Origin: Chamaecyparis obtusa
Lineage: Eukaryota > Streptophyta > Pinopsida > Cupressales > Cupressaceae
Direction: 5' to 3'
Assembly (NCBI GenBank): GCA_027943335.1
Contig: BSBK01001870.1
Location: 248,001-312,000 of the forward strand
Length of the DNA stretch: 64,000 bases
The translations under genes and the position numbers were made by a program. The notes beneath the pieces are model-generated. The model was given only the letters and a program-made list of their open reading frames with translations. It was not told the origin of the DNA and did no database searches. Position 1 is the stretch's first letter, and each line of letters opens with the position of its first letter. This document shows, one piece after another, positions 36,196 through 48,700 of the stretch.

Positions 36196-37476
36196 ATACA
36201 TATTGAATTATTTGAGAAAATGTAACCATGAATTATTTCTTGCAAATGCAATCATTTTGGATAGCCTACAAAAGAATTGTTTTTAAGAATACCTAGTAGT
36301 TCATTTCTTATGAGTTTTCAAAAAATAGTATTATATTTGGAAGTTAACTTTTATGGATAATAAAAAGAAAGAAGAAATTGTAATAAGGAATAGATGAAAG
36401 CCAAACAAAAAATTTGTGTGTAATGTGCATGCAACGCCCTCAATAAATATAACCATTTTTTAAACCTAGTATGATAGAGTCAAAATTAGAGAATGCAAAA
36501 TGTAAAATCAATCAAAATTGTATTTGATTGTACATAAATAAAATTAACTATTTACAAAAAGGTGCATAGTTAATCAACACCATTGGTCGACTATAGTATT
36601 GTATACTAAATACATAGGTATTAAGTCAATTACACATTATTCAAGTACTTTTGAAATACAACTTTAATATGAGGAGTGCCACCAGGTGCCCATAGTACTC
36701 ATTTGTGTGCATCTCTCGCAACAAGGTGCAAAAGGAAGTCAGTTTTTCCCAAGTCACATAAAATTCATGTATTTTTGTTGTCATCATTTGAACATAATAG
36801 TATTTCACACCATGTATAGTTTATCATGTCTCCTTTTCTTGGTGTATTATGTCAAGCCAGCTAATTGGAATACTACTCATAAAAGCTAGAATACTACTTG
36901 TAGAAAAATTAGTCCAATGGATTGATGGAGTTGATTGACTTGGCAGATTGGGGTATTGCTACTTTCTATCTCAATTATATTTGTAGGATTAGGTGAATTT
37001 TCCATTCACGAACAAAAAAATGTAATAAAATATTAAACAAAAAGTAAGCAAATAGGAAAACATTAAATATTAAAACATTCCACAAGATGTTGTTAAAGAA
37101 ATAGAGTAGATAATGATTATTGTATATATCTTTTACATAATAATAGAAATTTGCCTCTCAACAAAACAAAGAATATTATTCATGTGCATGGTGAAACATT
37201 AGGACCAAATGAAAATATTGACCAAACATAATCAAAATGGTAATAATCTATAATTTGGGAGAGGAGATCAAGAAAATAGAAATATACCAAAATTCCACAT
37301 AAAGTTCTAACTATAAGTAAAATCATGTTAAAAATAATTCTTTAAATGTTAGAATCATATGTTAGTGATATCTTCATGAAAAGATGTGAAATAGATAGAA
37401 GAATATTCTTGGAATTAGGAGAGATAGAATCATATGTTAGTGATATCTTCATGAAAAGATGTGAAATAGATAGAAG
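35296..37476. other. AT-rich spacer with microsatellite
   Basis: Pre-insertion flank of gypsy and D. Apart from the microsatellite (35902-36195) and the duplication at its right end, no gene or known repeat is seen. Confidence 0.6.
35902..36195. repeat. Compound self-complementary microsatellite
   Basis: In order: (CA)n, (TACA)n with TACC variants, (TGCA)n, (TATG)n mixed with TGTG, then (GT)n. The left half is broadly the reverse complement of the right half, so the 290-bp block is a large imperfect palindrome. The His/Thr- and Cys/Val/Tyr-rich frames over it are artefacts. Confidence 0.95.
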
Positions 37477-37500
37477 AATATTCTTGGAATTAGGAGAGAT
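37351..37500. repeat. 75-bp tandem duplication across the left edge of D
   Basis: Two adjacent, apparently identical copies of about 75 bp. Each comprises flank (AGAATCATATGTTAGTGATA...), the target duplication AATAT and the first 19 bases or so of the LTR. Since the unit includes LTR sequence, the duplication happened after D inserted. Confidence 0.85.
37477..37481. repeat. Left target site duplication of D
   Basis: AATAT, matching 45793-45797. Confidence 0.85.
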
Positions 37501-38699
37501 AGGTACTGAGAGGGGAGGGGTGAATCAGTGCCTTCAAAAACTTTTACTTGTAAATCTTTCTGATATGTAACTGTAAACAGTAATAACCGACCAAAACAAC
37601 TTGAATCTAACTGCATGTATCAATCATTCATTTAACTTATGAAAGTAAACAACATGACATCAATATGACAATCACATGACACAAGTATTTTGGTAACATA
37701 GAAACCCTTGTTAGAAGGTAAAAACTGCGGTGGGGATGACACCCACAAATTCTTCACTACTGCAGATAGAAAAGGTTTGCCTATTAGGGCTACAAGTTTT
37801 GATCACTTATGGTGATCTCACCTTGTTAGGAGTGACATGTTAGATCAGCTACATCTACCTAGTTATAGGATTTTAACAACACTAATGAAGTGTGTACTCA
37901 GTTAAGAGATTTACATAAGACTGTTAACTCTACTCTGTTAAGAGATTTTATCCAAAACTCTATTACAATTGTCAGAAAGCAATAGGCAATTATTTGTTGT
38001 TTGAAACCTCAATTGTTTGATACAAATCTATAAGCTCTGATAAAATATCACCTTACTTGTGATGAATCTCTACTCTGAACTGCTCGGTAGCCTTTTCTGA
38101 TTCTACTCAATCTGAATTCTTTTGTACTCAGTTCTGCTCTGTTAACTGATAGACTTGAAGTTAGGAAATTGCTTCAAGTGCTCCGTGATTCATATATCAA
38201 CTCACACCAAAAATGATGTGAACACACAAATATATAGTGTTCTATTTTTACCGCTTTAACAAAATTAGGTTACACAACATAGTCATAACCCTAAGATCTA
38301 CGGTGTACAAAAATAACCTAGATCAACTATTACAAAAGATATACATTGCATTTAATGAATATCATCACATTAAATGTTCCTCGATCTTGGTAAAATGTTT
38401 TATGAACCATTATAGCTGTATGCATAGAAGTATGTGCCATTTCAGATCACTATGCCATTTTCTATGATCCTTGGTAAACAATGTATAAACTTCTCGATGT
38501 ATACTGTGATGCTCGGTGTTTACTGTATGTTGGTGTTGGTGTCTTCTGGTGCTCGGTAAACTATCTGCTTCTCGGTATATACTTTACCAACTAGTCTGTC
38601 TTGCTTCATGTTACCGATTAGCTCAATGTAAGTGACTGACCAATATCTTTACAAACCTTTGATACTAATGACAACCTTGAATGCTCAATAGAGATAAAA
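37482..38699 (-). repeat. 3' LTR of element D
   Basis: 1,218 bp, the same length as the 5' LTR. The outer TG/CA dinucleotide is mutated (TC on the plus strand at 37482), and the inner edge reads AAAA where the other LTR has AACA. Several CTCGGT hexamers (plus strand) lie between 38080 and 38580. Confidence 0.9.
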
Positions 38700-38711
38700 A
38701 TCTCTCCCTTT
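38700..38711 (-). other. Polypurine tract of element D
   Basis: Element-sense AAAGGGAGAGAT directly before the 3' LTR, preceded by AATGCC. The whole AATGCCAAAGGGAGAGAT string is identical in B and C. Confidence 0.85.
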
Positions 38712-39391
38712 GGCATTAGTATCAAAACTTTGAATGTATCTAGGCAAAATTTTCTATATAACTTATATCTCCGCCATATACATATACACATCAAAAAAAA
38801 TTCTAAGTAATAAGTACTCCCCCTCGGTGCATGCTCTTGGTTATATGTAGTATACATATCATCTATCTACATATTTGGCATAACGACTTATATATTGTTT
38901 TCTCCCTTTCTGATAGTAATGCCAAATACAAAAATTAAGTAGTATACTCACATCTTGTCAAAAAAATGCTAGTGGGTTTTCTTCACTGAATCCAAGAGGT
39001 TGTCCCATTCCTCTTTCAAGTTGGTTAGAGCAATGTGCTCAAGACCGACTTATGCATGCATGTCAAAGATGTTATCTAACACCAAAATTTTTGGTGTTGC
39101 AATGAGTTGTTCGGCTTTGACAATGTGTGCCTCAAAAAATTTTAGGTATGGTAGGAGTTCTTTCTGTAACTCAGTAACCTAATTTGTTATGTGCTCTTCT
39201 TGTTTCTTCAAATCTTCTATTAACCATCAGATTTCCTAAACTCAGTGAATGTGCTTTAAGAAAGCATGAGGCTCGGTTATAGCTGCATTTGTACTCAACT
39301 ATATTTTTGCTTCCAATCCTTTGATCTTATCACTAACTTCAATAGTGAAGGTGTCTGTAGTACAAAGCTTCAATAAATATTGACAAATTAA

Positions 39392-42300
39392 CTAGGTGAT
39401 GGTTTTTATCTCAGTGATTACCTCAGATAATTTGACCTTCTTCAGTGCCACTTCTAGGCTTATTTTCTCTACCAGTTTGAATTGTATCCTAGATTCTTCC
39501 CTTTCTTCAATCCATTTATCTGCATCAATATCTAGGTCATTGATCTTCTCAGCAAGTGTAGCAATTTGATCTATGATAGGAGTATCCTCATCAATATTCA
39601 CCTCAGGTACTACTTGTTGTAGGATATCCCTCACATCTATTAAGATTTCTTTTCATTTGTGTTCTTGCCTCAACTTCTCTTGTGCTACCTTTCTTGAACA
39701 TAATTCCCCATATTTACTCAATTCTTCAGGGCTTAGGGTCCTCGGGTCACACTCGGGGATAATTATCACTTCATCTAGGGTGACCAACCCTTTTCCTTTC
39801 TTTTTCTTCTTCTTCTTCGGTGCTAGAGGTGATTTCTTCTAAATAATAGCAATAGTTTTATCTCTAGATTTCAGAGTATCCTTCTCAGTTAACACACGTT
39901 CTTCATTCTTCTATTCCTCGATAGCTATAGTCCCGGTTGATATAGTAGGAGTCTCGAATGTGGTGTCAAGTGGGATCACCTCAATTTCCTTTGCTTCTTC
40001 AGTTTCCTTTGCCTCAGTGGAAGGTGCCTCTGTTTGTGTAGGCTCATCTATTTCTGCAGGTTTCTCAATGTCTTGATCCCCTATGATGTCTTTGTTTTGC
40101 TCAAGATCTGAGCCGTCAGATTGTACTTGGGAAAGAATTTTGGCTGCTTCTGCAAGTATAAGAAATTTACTTGGTAGTGATGTAAATAGACATTCAGTGT
40201 CTAGTGCTTCATCTTTATTAGGTGCAATATTCACATCTTCATCATCTTTGTCATCAGGATCACCATTTTTTATGTCCTCAATGAGTACATCATCATTGGT
40301 TTTCTTCTCCAGTTGAATTTCAACTTTATCTGGTGCATCCTGTGAAATACATATTTCTTCCTTTTCCTCGGTGATATCAATTACCTCGGTAACTGATATA
40401 CCGTTGTTCTTTGATTTCTTTGTTGTTCCCTCATCAATGCAAATACCTTTACCTTTGGAATTGTGTCTCTTCTTAGACAAGTTTAAGAATGCTTCTTGCT
40501 CAGCTTTTTCTTTTGCCTTAAAAATTGATGTCCACATAGAATTAGAGGTGGTATCCATATCTACTACATTTTCATCCATTATCATCATGGCTCTATTCTT
40601 GATCATAAAGTTTGCTTGGTATTTGGTCATGTACTCACTAATTTCTCCAAAGCTTAGATGTGGGGCTACCTAAACTAGAGAGCGTTCTCTCTTTCTTTTC
40701 TTAGTGTCTAGTGCAATAACCCATTTTTTAGTAATCTTGTCATCCAACTTCTTCGGTAATGCACAGGCAAATTCCATTGGAACTTTCTTGAATTTTATCA
40801 TCATTTGGATGACAGCCTCTTCTATCTTGGTTTGATCTTCTTTTGACATCTTGTCAAATCTATCTAGTAAGGGATCAGTAAGGTCTCCATGTTCAATTAT
40901 GTCTTCAATAATTTCATCTATTGTTTTTGCCTTGTTACTAACCACCTTGAATTGATTGATGTCATCTTCAGTCTCAATATCCTCAAGATCTTCTTTATTT
41001 CTTATCAATTTTCTCCTTTTCTTTGGTGCCTCAGCTACAGCCTTGTTCTTTATTTTGATATATTTCCTTGTCGGTGTAGCTGCCCTCATTTTTGGTACTT
41101 TCTCTGCTTCTTCCTTATCGGATGGTGGAGCTGCAGTTGAATGTCATGTCTTCATACCTTCTTGTACTGGTAATTGCTTCTTTATAGGAATTTCAGGTGG
41201 AGGAACCGGTGTGGGATCTTCTTCTTTGTCAGATTCAGTCTCATCACTATCATATGGTTTGTCAGCCAACTATAACTGACCTTCAATTGCCTGTTCAATT
41301 GATGTCTCTCCATATGTCTCAGACACATCTCCATATTTAGCAGTGAGATTTTTCTTCATCTTCTTTACCTTTCTAGATATTTTATCAATCTCTATATTTG
41401 TTGAAATTCTAGATTTGGCCTCTTCATATACTCCAAACCTAGTGGCAATGGGATCTTTTGGTAGTGCAAGCAATGCATTAATAGATTTTAGTGTGAAATC
41501 ATGGTTCATTTCATAACCCATCAGTGCCAACCATTTTATCCTAGGTTCAACTACTTTTATCAAAGTATAATCTGTGTTGACTACAAAGCATATATCATTC
41601 TCAAATCTTTGAATTAATTCACTCGGAATTCTACTTCTTTTATGCATTTTAGTCTGAAACTCTTTGAAGTATGCATCAAACTCTATATTCAGTTTATCTC
41701 CTAACTTATTCATCATTTCATTGATCTATTTTTTTATTGGTATATCTGGTTTCCAATTTACTTTACCGATGCCAGGTACATACTTTTGTAGATAGAAAAA
41801 TATGCAAGAAAGTAGTGATCCAAACTTACATGTATTAGACTTCTTCTTTCTTATTATCTTCATATTCTCCTAAAGTTGATGAAATAGTACCTCGGCAAGA
41901 TCAACCTGGTGACCTTTTACCACAATTTTGTGTGCCATGTCTGCTACGCTGCAGGGTACGTTGTTGAGTCTGCTTGATTGAAATAACTTGTATCTGATCA
42001 CATGTGATGTGAAATTAACTGTTGGGTCTCTGATTGTTGAAATCTTCAGTGCCCGACCATCCCATTGTGCTCTAGTATTCTTCTCAACATCTGGTCATGA
42101 TGAACTATAGAAGGCTTTAGCCTTGTCAGTTGTAGGGAGCCCAGTAATCCTACTGATCATTTTCTTGTTGACCTTTATCAGTTTCTCTAGCCAAAATTTG
42201 TCATCATGATACCTGCTCAAAATGATTCTGATCCAATCAGTTTTAAATGATTGTGGAAAGTATGTAATACATGATAGCCCAGATTCCTCAATCTTCTTGT

Positions 42301-42569
42301 GATCTATTTTTAATTTTCCATCGGTGCCACAGATTTGGTGATATAGTTTCAAAATCTCCAACTTCTCTAATTTTGCAATGAATATATGATTTTACGTCTT
42401 CTATCAATAAAACCCTTTCTGGTATGCTCAAAAAAGTGCCCATTGTATCTATTTGTGCTGCGACCTTGGGATGTGGCTTAAACTTAGGTTCGTCAAAATT
42501 TTCCCTAACAATTAGATTAACTTCCTCCTCAATACTTTGTGATTTTCTTGCAGATGATGTACATGCCAT
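39392..42569 (-). pseudogene. D ORF2: about 1,060-codon protein of unknown function
   Basis: One long frame on the minus strand. The first 90 codons (from MACTSSARKSQSIEEE at 42569) are shifted by one relative to the rest; from 42361 to 39392 the frame is the same and interrupted only by point stops (near 42092, 41750, 41267, 41145, 40667, 39908, 39840 and 39655). The N-terminal half looks globular, with VNKKMISRITGLPTTDKAKAF (about 42180) and a helix-rich region (41716-41270). The middle has basic nuclear-localisation-like stretches (APKKRRKLIR near 41020). The C-terminal half is very acidic and Lys/Glu-rich, then probably coiled-coil; similar coding character may extend to about 38970. The RITGLP segment is reminiscent of putative plant transposon proteins; that is a tentative inference. 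No pol motif. Confidence 0.65.
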
Positions 42570-43106
42570 AAATTGATCCTAGGGTTTCGGCAAGCAGTAG
42601 GATAAAAAGTGTTTGATAGCAAATGAACTTACTCAGAATCATCGAAGAGTGATGTCGGTTCAATCTAAAGTAGCCTTGAATCCTTCTGAAAATCTTTTAG
42701 CTCAAACTCTGCTCTTTGAAATCGCAATGTAGAAATGAACTTTGTTCCCATGTATTTATAGACTTTTTGATATCCCTGCTCAAACTTTCATGCAATAAAT
42801 TCTTGACCTACCTTTCGGTACGAAACAATTGTCAACTCGGTGACAACTAAAATTTTCATCCACTCGATTAACATAGAATTTCTTCATCGGTTGATACATG
42901 TGCTCGGTTAACCTTAGATAGTGATTACTGATGGGTAACCAACTCTTGGTCTCTCTTTTACCGACTATATAACATTGTTAGCTCATAACATCTAAACCAT
43001 AGTACATCTTTATTCATGCTGATTTCGTATGAGTACGTCATGCATAAGGAACTGTATGTAAAATATGATCATTTGAGATGTCAGTCCCATACATACCTAT
43101 TTCACC

Positions 43107-44510
43107 TTAAGTGGAGGTACCAATGTCACACAATTTAGTGGACGAGGTTTCACTGACAGCATTACTTGACTCAGCATTCTCATTAGATTCCTTCTTCCAC
43201 ATAGTGCTCCTTAACTTTGTGATATCTACGATAGTATATCCACTCTCAAATATATGGTTTTCATCTGGTGCTCAGTCTCTGCAATTCTTGCTTAAATGAC
43301 CGACCCTATGACAGTGCACACAATCCATTCCAGTGCTTGTCCAGCTTCTTGATTGTCCAATCTAACTCTTTCTGTAACAATTTTCTGCAATGTGTCCATA
43401 TCTACTACAAGCAGTGCAATTAGCCCATGTATTATAATCCCAAACATAAGACTTACCTTGTCTCTTCGGTTGATAGGGCTTTCATTGTGTTTGTTGCTTA
43501 GGAGTCCATACTTGCTTCATCTTAGCCTTACATTCTTGTGTAGTGTGTCCATGTTTATTAAAAGCATAGCATATTTTCTCCATAGTGGTATTATTAGCAA
43601 GATCATTTTGTTTAGCTCTACACTCATAAGCAGGATGTCCAAACTTACCACAGTAGTAACAATATCCATTGAACTTAGGAGTGACGGGAGGTTTACCTTG
43701 TGCTTTGCTTCTACACACATTAGATGTATGTCCTGGTTTTCCAAAATGATAACATGCCAACACTTTAGGTTTCTAATTTTGATTGATGTTGACTTGTTCA
43801 GCTTGTTGTGATGATTCTCCATTGCTAGTGTAGCCTATTCTAGCTCTACCCCCAAATCTTCTTTGATTAGACAAAAAATCATCAATCTTCTTAGAACTAT
43901 TCTCAACAAGTTTCTTCATTTCATTTTGTTGCTATTGATTTTTCACTTCATTTCTTAGCTTCTCATTCTCTTCTCTAAGTCTTGCAACATCTTCTAGTCT
44001 TCTTGACAATTCTCCATTCACTCAGTTTATCTCTTGATTTACAATCATCATTTGATTAGTTACTTGGAAATAACGATCAATGAGTCTCTATATCTCACTC
44101 TCTTTAGCTTGAAGTTGTTCAGTCATTTGTCTTCAGTCATCAATAGCTAGATTCCTTTCTTGCTCGGCTTGTCTTGCATTGTTCATTGTTTCTACCATTC
44201 TCACCATCTGAGATTCTTGACCGATTTGTAGTGCTTTCACTTGATTAGTTAAATGTTAATTTTTTTTAGATAAATCAGTGATTATGCTTTCAGATCCATC
44301 AAAGATGCTTCCAGAACTAGATCCAATATGCTTGAACATTTCATCAATAGGTTCTTCATGGTAACCGATCTCATTTTGTAAAATAGCTAGGTTCTTCCTT
44401 TCAACCAGTAATTTCTTCAGTCCTTCCTTGGCTTGCTTATACTGTTCCACAAACATTTGCATTTGTATCTTCTGATTCTCAATAGTCTTATCAAGTTTGT
44501 ATCTCTCCAT
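43107..44510 (-). pseudogene. D ORF1: coiled-coil, multi-zinc-knuckle gag-like protein
   Basis: Starts MERYKLDKTIENQKIQMQMF at 44510 and keeps one frame for about 468 codons to TAA at 43107-43109, with internal stops (44253 and others). The N-terminal 80 residues are Gln/Lys/Glu-rich and probably coiled-coil. The C-terminal half holds five knuckles in the same frame: 43713-43754 (C-Y-H-F, second Cys missing), 43620-43661 (C-Y-Y-C-x4-H-x4-C, complete), 43530-43571 (C-Y-A-F, second Cys missing), 43377-43418 (C-T-A-C, complete) and 43281-43322 (C-V-H-C, complete). Such knuckles bind RNA in gag nucleocapsid. Copia gags here have one. No copia capsid homology was recognised, so it may be a highly diverged gag or an accessory RNA-binding protein. 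Confidence 0.7.
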
Positions 44511-44560
44511 GACTTAGATCTTTACACTTCAGTGGTTAAACTATTCAATAAGAGAACTAG

Positions 44561-44572
44561 GCTCTAATACCA
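44561..44572 (-). other. Primer binding site of element D
   Basis: TGGTATTAGAGC on the minus strand, two bases from the LTR. Same one-mismatch initiator-tRNA-Met variant as in B and C. Confidence 0.85.
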
Positions 44573-44574
44573 AT

Positions 44575-45792
44575 TGTTGGAATTAGGAGAGATAGGTACT
44601 GAAAGGGGAGGGGTGAATCAGTGCCTTCAAAAACTTTTACTTGTAAATCTTTCTGATATGTAACTGTAAATAGTAATAACCGACCAAAACAACTTGAATC
44701 TAACTGCATGTATCAATCATTCATTTAACTTATGAAAGTAAACAACATGACATCAATATGAAAATCACATGACACAAGTATTTTGGTAATGCAGAAACCC
44801 TTGTTAGAAGGTAAAAACTGTGGTGGGGATGACACCCACAAATTCTTCACTACTGCAGATAGAAAAGGTTTGCCTGTTAGGGCTACAAGTTTTGATCACT
44901 TATGGTGATCTCACCCTATTAGGAGTGACATGTAAGATCAGCTAGATCTACCTAGTTATAAGATTTTAACAACACTAATGAAGTGTGTACTCGGTTAAGA
45001 GATTTACATAAGACTGTTAAGTCTACTCTGTTAAGAGATTTTATCCAAAACTCTATTAAAATTATCAGAAAGCAATAGGCAATTATCTGCTATTTGACAA
45101 CTCAATTGTCTAATACAGATCTATAAGCTCTGATAAAATATCACCTTACTTTTGGTGAATCTCTGCTCTGAACTACTTGGTAGCCTTTTCTAATTCTACT
45201 CAATCTGAATTCCTCTGTACTCAGTTCTACTTTGTTAACTGATAGACTTGAAGTTAGGAAATTGCTTCAAGTGCTCCATGCTTCATATATCAGCTCACAC
45301 CAAAAATGATGTGAACACACAAATATATAGTGTTCTATTTTTGCCACTTTAACAAAATTAGGTTACACAACATAGTCATAACCCTAAGATCTACGGTGTA
45401 CAAAAATAACCTAGATCAACTATTACAAAAGATATACATTTCATTTAATGAATATCATCACATTAAATGTTCCTAGATCTTGGTAAAACATTTTATGAAC
45501 CATTGTAACCATATGCATAGAAGTATGTTCCATTTTAGATTACTATGCCATTTTATGTGATGCTCGGTAAACACTGTATAAACTGCTCGGTGTATACTGC
45601 GATGCTCGGTGTTTATTGTCTATCGGTGTTGGTGTCTACTGGTGCTTGGTAAACTGTCTACTACTCGGTATATACTTTACCAACTAGTCATTCTTGCTTC
45701 ATGTTACTGATTAGCTCAATGTAAGTGATCGATCAATATCTTTACAAACCTTTGATACTAATGAAAACCTTGAATGCTCAATAGAGATAACA
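44575..45792 (-). repeat. 5' LTR of element D
   Basis: 1,218 bp; in element sense it begins TGTTATCTCTATTGAGC and ends ...CCAACA. CTCGGT hexamers (plus strand) at 45563, 45586, 45605 and 45664, the first three spaced about 20 bp apart. Confidence 0.92.
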
Positions 45793-45797
45793 AATAT
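45793..45797. repeat. Right target site duplication of D
   Basis: AATAT, matching 37477-37481. Confidence 0.85.
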
Positions 45798-48700
45798 GAA
45801 CATATAGAGTTTTCTCTCTATAATTATATCAAGTTTATCATTCTTGAAGCTAAAATATAATTAAAATTCAAATAAATTTGACATTAGATGATATCAAATA
45901 AATTTGTTTAATCATTTTGTACCATTACATGTTGAAACTTGGACCTCAAAGGAAAAAATATTGATATCAATTAATAAAATATGAAGAACATCCTAACATA
46001 AAAAAATTAAACAAATTTACCTTGATGAAAGTTATGTATTGCATGTTAAAACATGTGTCTAATTAATATTATCAGCATAAACAAAAATTTAGTAATATAT
46101 CTATCTATCTATATATATCTAATCTATATATCTATCTATATATAATTTGAGTGAAAAGAAAACATACATTTGAGTTGGAAACCTTGTATAGATCAAATTA
46201 ATAACCATTTTGACTAAAAAAACAAAGACATCATTTTTTCACTAAACTAATCAACATGAAACAAATAAGAGGAAAGGAAAACAAAATTTGTTCAAGAATG
46301 TATAAGAAAGTAAAAGAATATTAAAAAAGCTTGTACACTTACCATACAACACAAAACTATTCGTCTCTATAATCAAATTTGATTTCTTAAAGGTAGAAAA
46401 AAGTAAACACAAAAAATATATTATTCGAAAGCAAATAAATTTGAATAAACATATAAATTTTATGATTTTTTTTTAACAACACTCATATGCTTTTAGTTTG
46501 AAGCATATAACAATATTTCTTTCAAACCAATAAACAGGAGGGGGCAAAAAGGGTGAAGTCTCGGTTTCTTATTTTGCATAATTTCTAATAGCAATGGAGT
46601 TTGCTCCCGGTATGTTGATTATCCAAGGGAAGTGGTGGAGAAGTGAGGTAAAGTGTATATAGACTATTGTTGTAGATCTCAAATAGAAACACCTTTCATG
46701 GAACACTATTTTTTACCATCCAAGAGCTAAAGTAGCTTCTTCACATGGAACATGCAACCCTACTAAGACAACAACAAAATCTTATTTTTTTCAATAGATT
46801 GAATTTTTTTAGAAAGAGGATGGGATACCACAAATTCACTTACAAGAATGAGAAAACAACAATGCATCTTTTTTTAGAGGATACTTTGTCACATACAGTC
46901 ATGAGAAAATTCTATCCACCATTGATTATCTTGAATTTGCACTATATCCTTATGAATTGCAATTGTCTCAAAGACTTGACAGTTTGTGCTCACTATCTTT
47001 GAGTGTTTCTTTATCCTCTATATTTTTAGGAAGAAAAAAAGAACCAACATTTTTGTACACTTGACGCTAGTAGTTGCATTCAAAGGAAAACAAAATTTAG
47101 GGAGTTAAAAGAAACTTTGATCTTAGTAATGCATTTCAAAAAATCAACATGTAAATTTTGTAACCTAGCCTAATCTAAGCTATAAAATATTATAGAAAAT
47201 AATTTTAATCCTTCTAATATTGAATCCTAATGGACTTTTAGCTTTATATTGATAGGATAAAATCCATCAATTTGAATACCATAATTAATCTATTAAGCTT
47301 AAAATGTGTAATCCTTATAACATATTACAATCTGAAAGACACAATTATGGAGAAACTTACCAAAAAAGGGTGCATTTCCCTGAAAATTAGTACTCAACTA
47401 GGTACAATCTAATCTATATACATAAGCAATAGAAATTAGAGACGTTTCCAATGGACATCATCCAATTTTAATTCTTATTATAGAATCTACATTTTCTTTG
47501 TCTTTCTAAAGTTAAGACAAAATCTTATCAAGAAGCATGTTTCTTGGATTCTCCAAGAGTGAAAATCCTTAGGAGACAACCTTTGCATGGAGTTTATGCT
47601 CTTCAAAATATCAACTCATGACTGAGAATGAAGTAAATTAAAAATATTTTAGAATTGATCAAACTTGATTATTATGGGCTACAATTCTACAAAGAAATAG
47701 AAATAAGGCAAAGAAAATTTCCATGTTTTTCAAAACTATCAAAATGATTTTGCATCATTTTTACTTCAAATTTATTGTTTACTCATATAATTTTACCTTG
47801 ATTTCATGTGTTATATAAATAAAATATGAATGTGCTTATATACAATCATCTGCAAAATGAGTGATCAACATCAATAAATTTTTATTTCTTCTATTCTAAT
47901 TTTTTTAATCAATACTCTGAATTCCTAAATTTTGATGTTGTCATACCCTCTCATAAAAAAATATTATATAAAGATGATAAACTAGATTATATAATATGCA
48001 AACAATCTCCATGCTACACTATATTTGTATGTCATGTACCATGACCAAAATGGGAAATTCATTTCAAAGAATGTTTCAAAGCATGTGAGAGTACTTTTCC
48101 TTGACATATATTTAATCATAAATTCCTTGTTTGAGATCAAAAAGTTGGGGTGTGTAGTCTTTTCCCACGGGAATATAAATACTAAGGCTCTCTTAATGTA
48201 CTTAAAATTTTCTAGGCCACCATGATGCTTGAAAATCTAAATATCTTAATATTTAAGATCTCAAAATCTACCTTGGAGCTTGATTTATCAATGTGATGTA
48301 TGAATTTCAAGTTGCTTGAATAGAGTGTAAAGTTGTCATCTTTGCAATTATGAACAAGAAATTTTTCATATATATGCTAATTGCTAAACAAGAAACAATA
48401 AATTTTGGGACTTTCAAAATTTAGGGTATTTTGTTTCTTTGTTGATGGTGGAGTCTTAGAGATTGATGCCTAGTACATAGTTCATTCTTACTGACTACAA
48501 AATGTCTATTTCTTAGAGTTTTTTCTATGTTTTGTGTGACAATTCATCTTTAATTGTCATTTACAATTTTCAAAATGTGGAGTGCATGAACACAATCCAA
48601 AGTTGCATGGTCGATGTATGATAAGGTTTCAAGGAAGACACCACAACCTCCATAATAAATGTGTAGGCAATATTTTTTTGAGTTAATAAATATCGCAATA

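Larger units (their letters stand above)
37482..45792 (-). mobile_element. Element D: complete non-autonomous LTR retrotransposon
   Basis: 8,311-bp minus-strand element with two 1,218-bp LTRs, an initiator-Met-type PBS, a copia-like polypurine tract and a 5-bp target duplication (AATAT). Its 5.9-kb interior holds two long decayed frames (ORF1 43107-44510, ORF2 39392-42569) and no trace of protease, integrase, RT or RNase H on either strand. It must therefore have been moved by another element's enzymes. PBS and polypurine tract match copia elements B and C of this window, and the LTRs carry the same ACCGAG hexamers, so copia machinery is the likely helper. Confidence 0.88.

Noticed and set aside
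35895..36251. Several overlapping His/Thr- or Cys/Val/Tyr-rich frames on both strands
   Set aside because: They are translations of the AC/ATAC/GT microsatellite and have no other coding signal.
39392..44510. Idea that D ORF1/ORF2 are host genes captured between two solo LTRs
   Set aside because: Equal-length LTRs, matching 5-bp duplication, PBS and polypurine tract at the correct edges show that the whole unit moved as one element.
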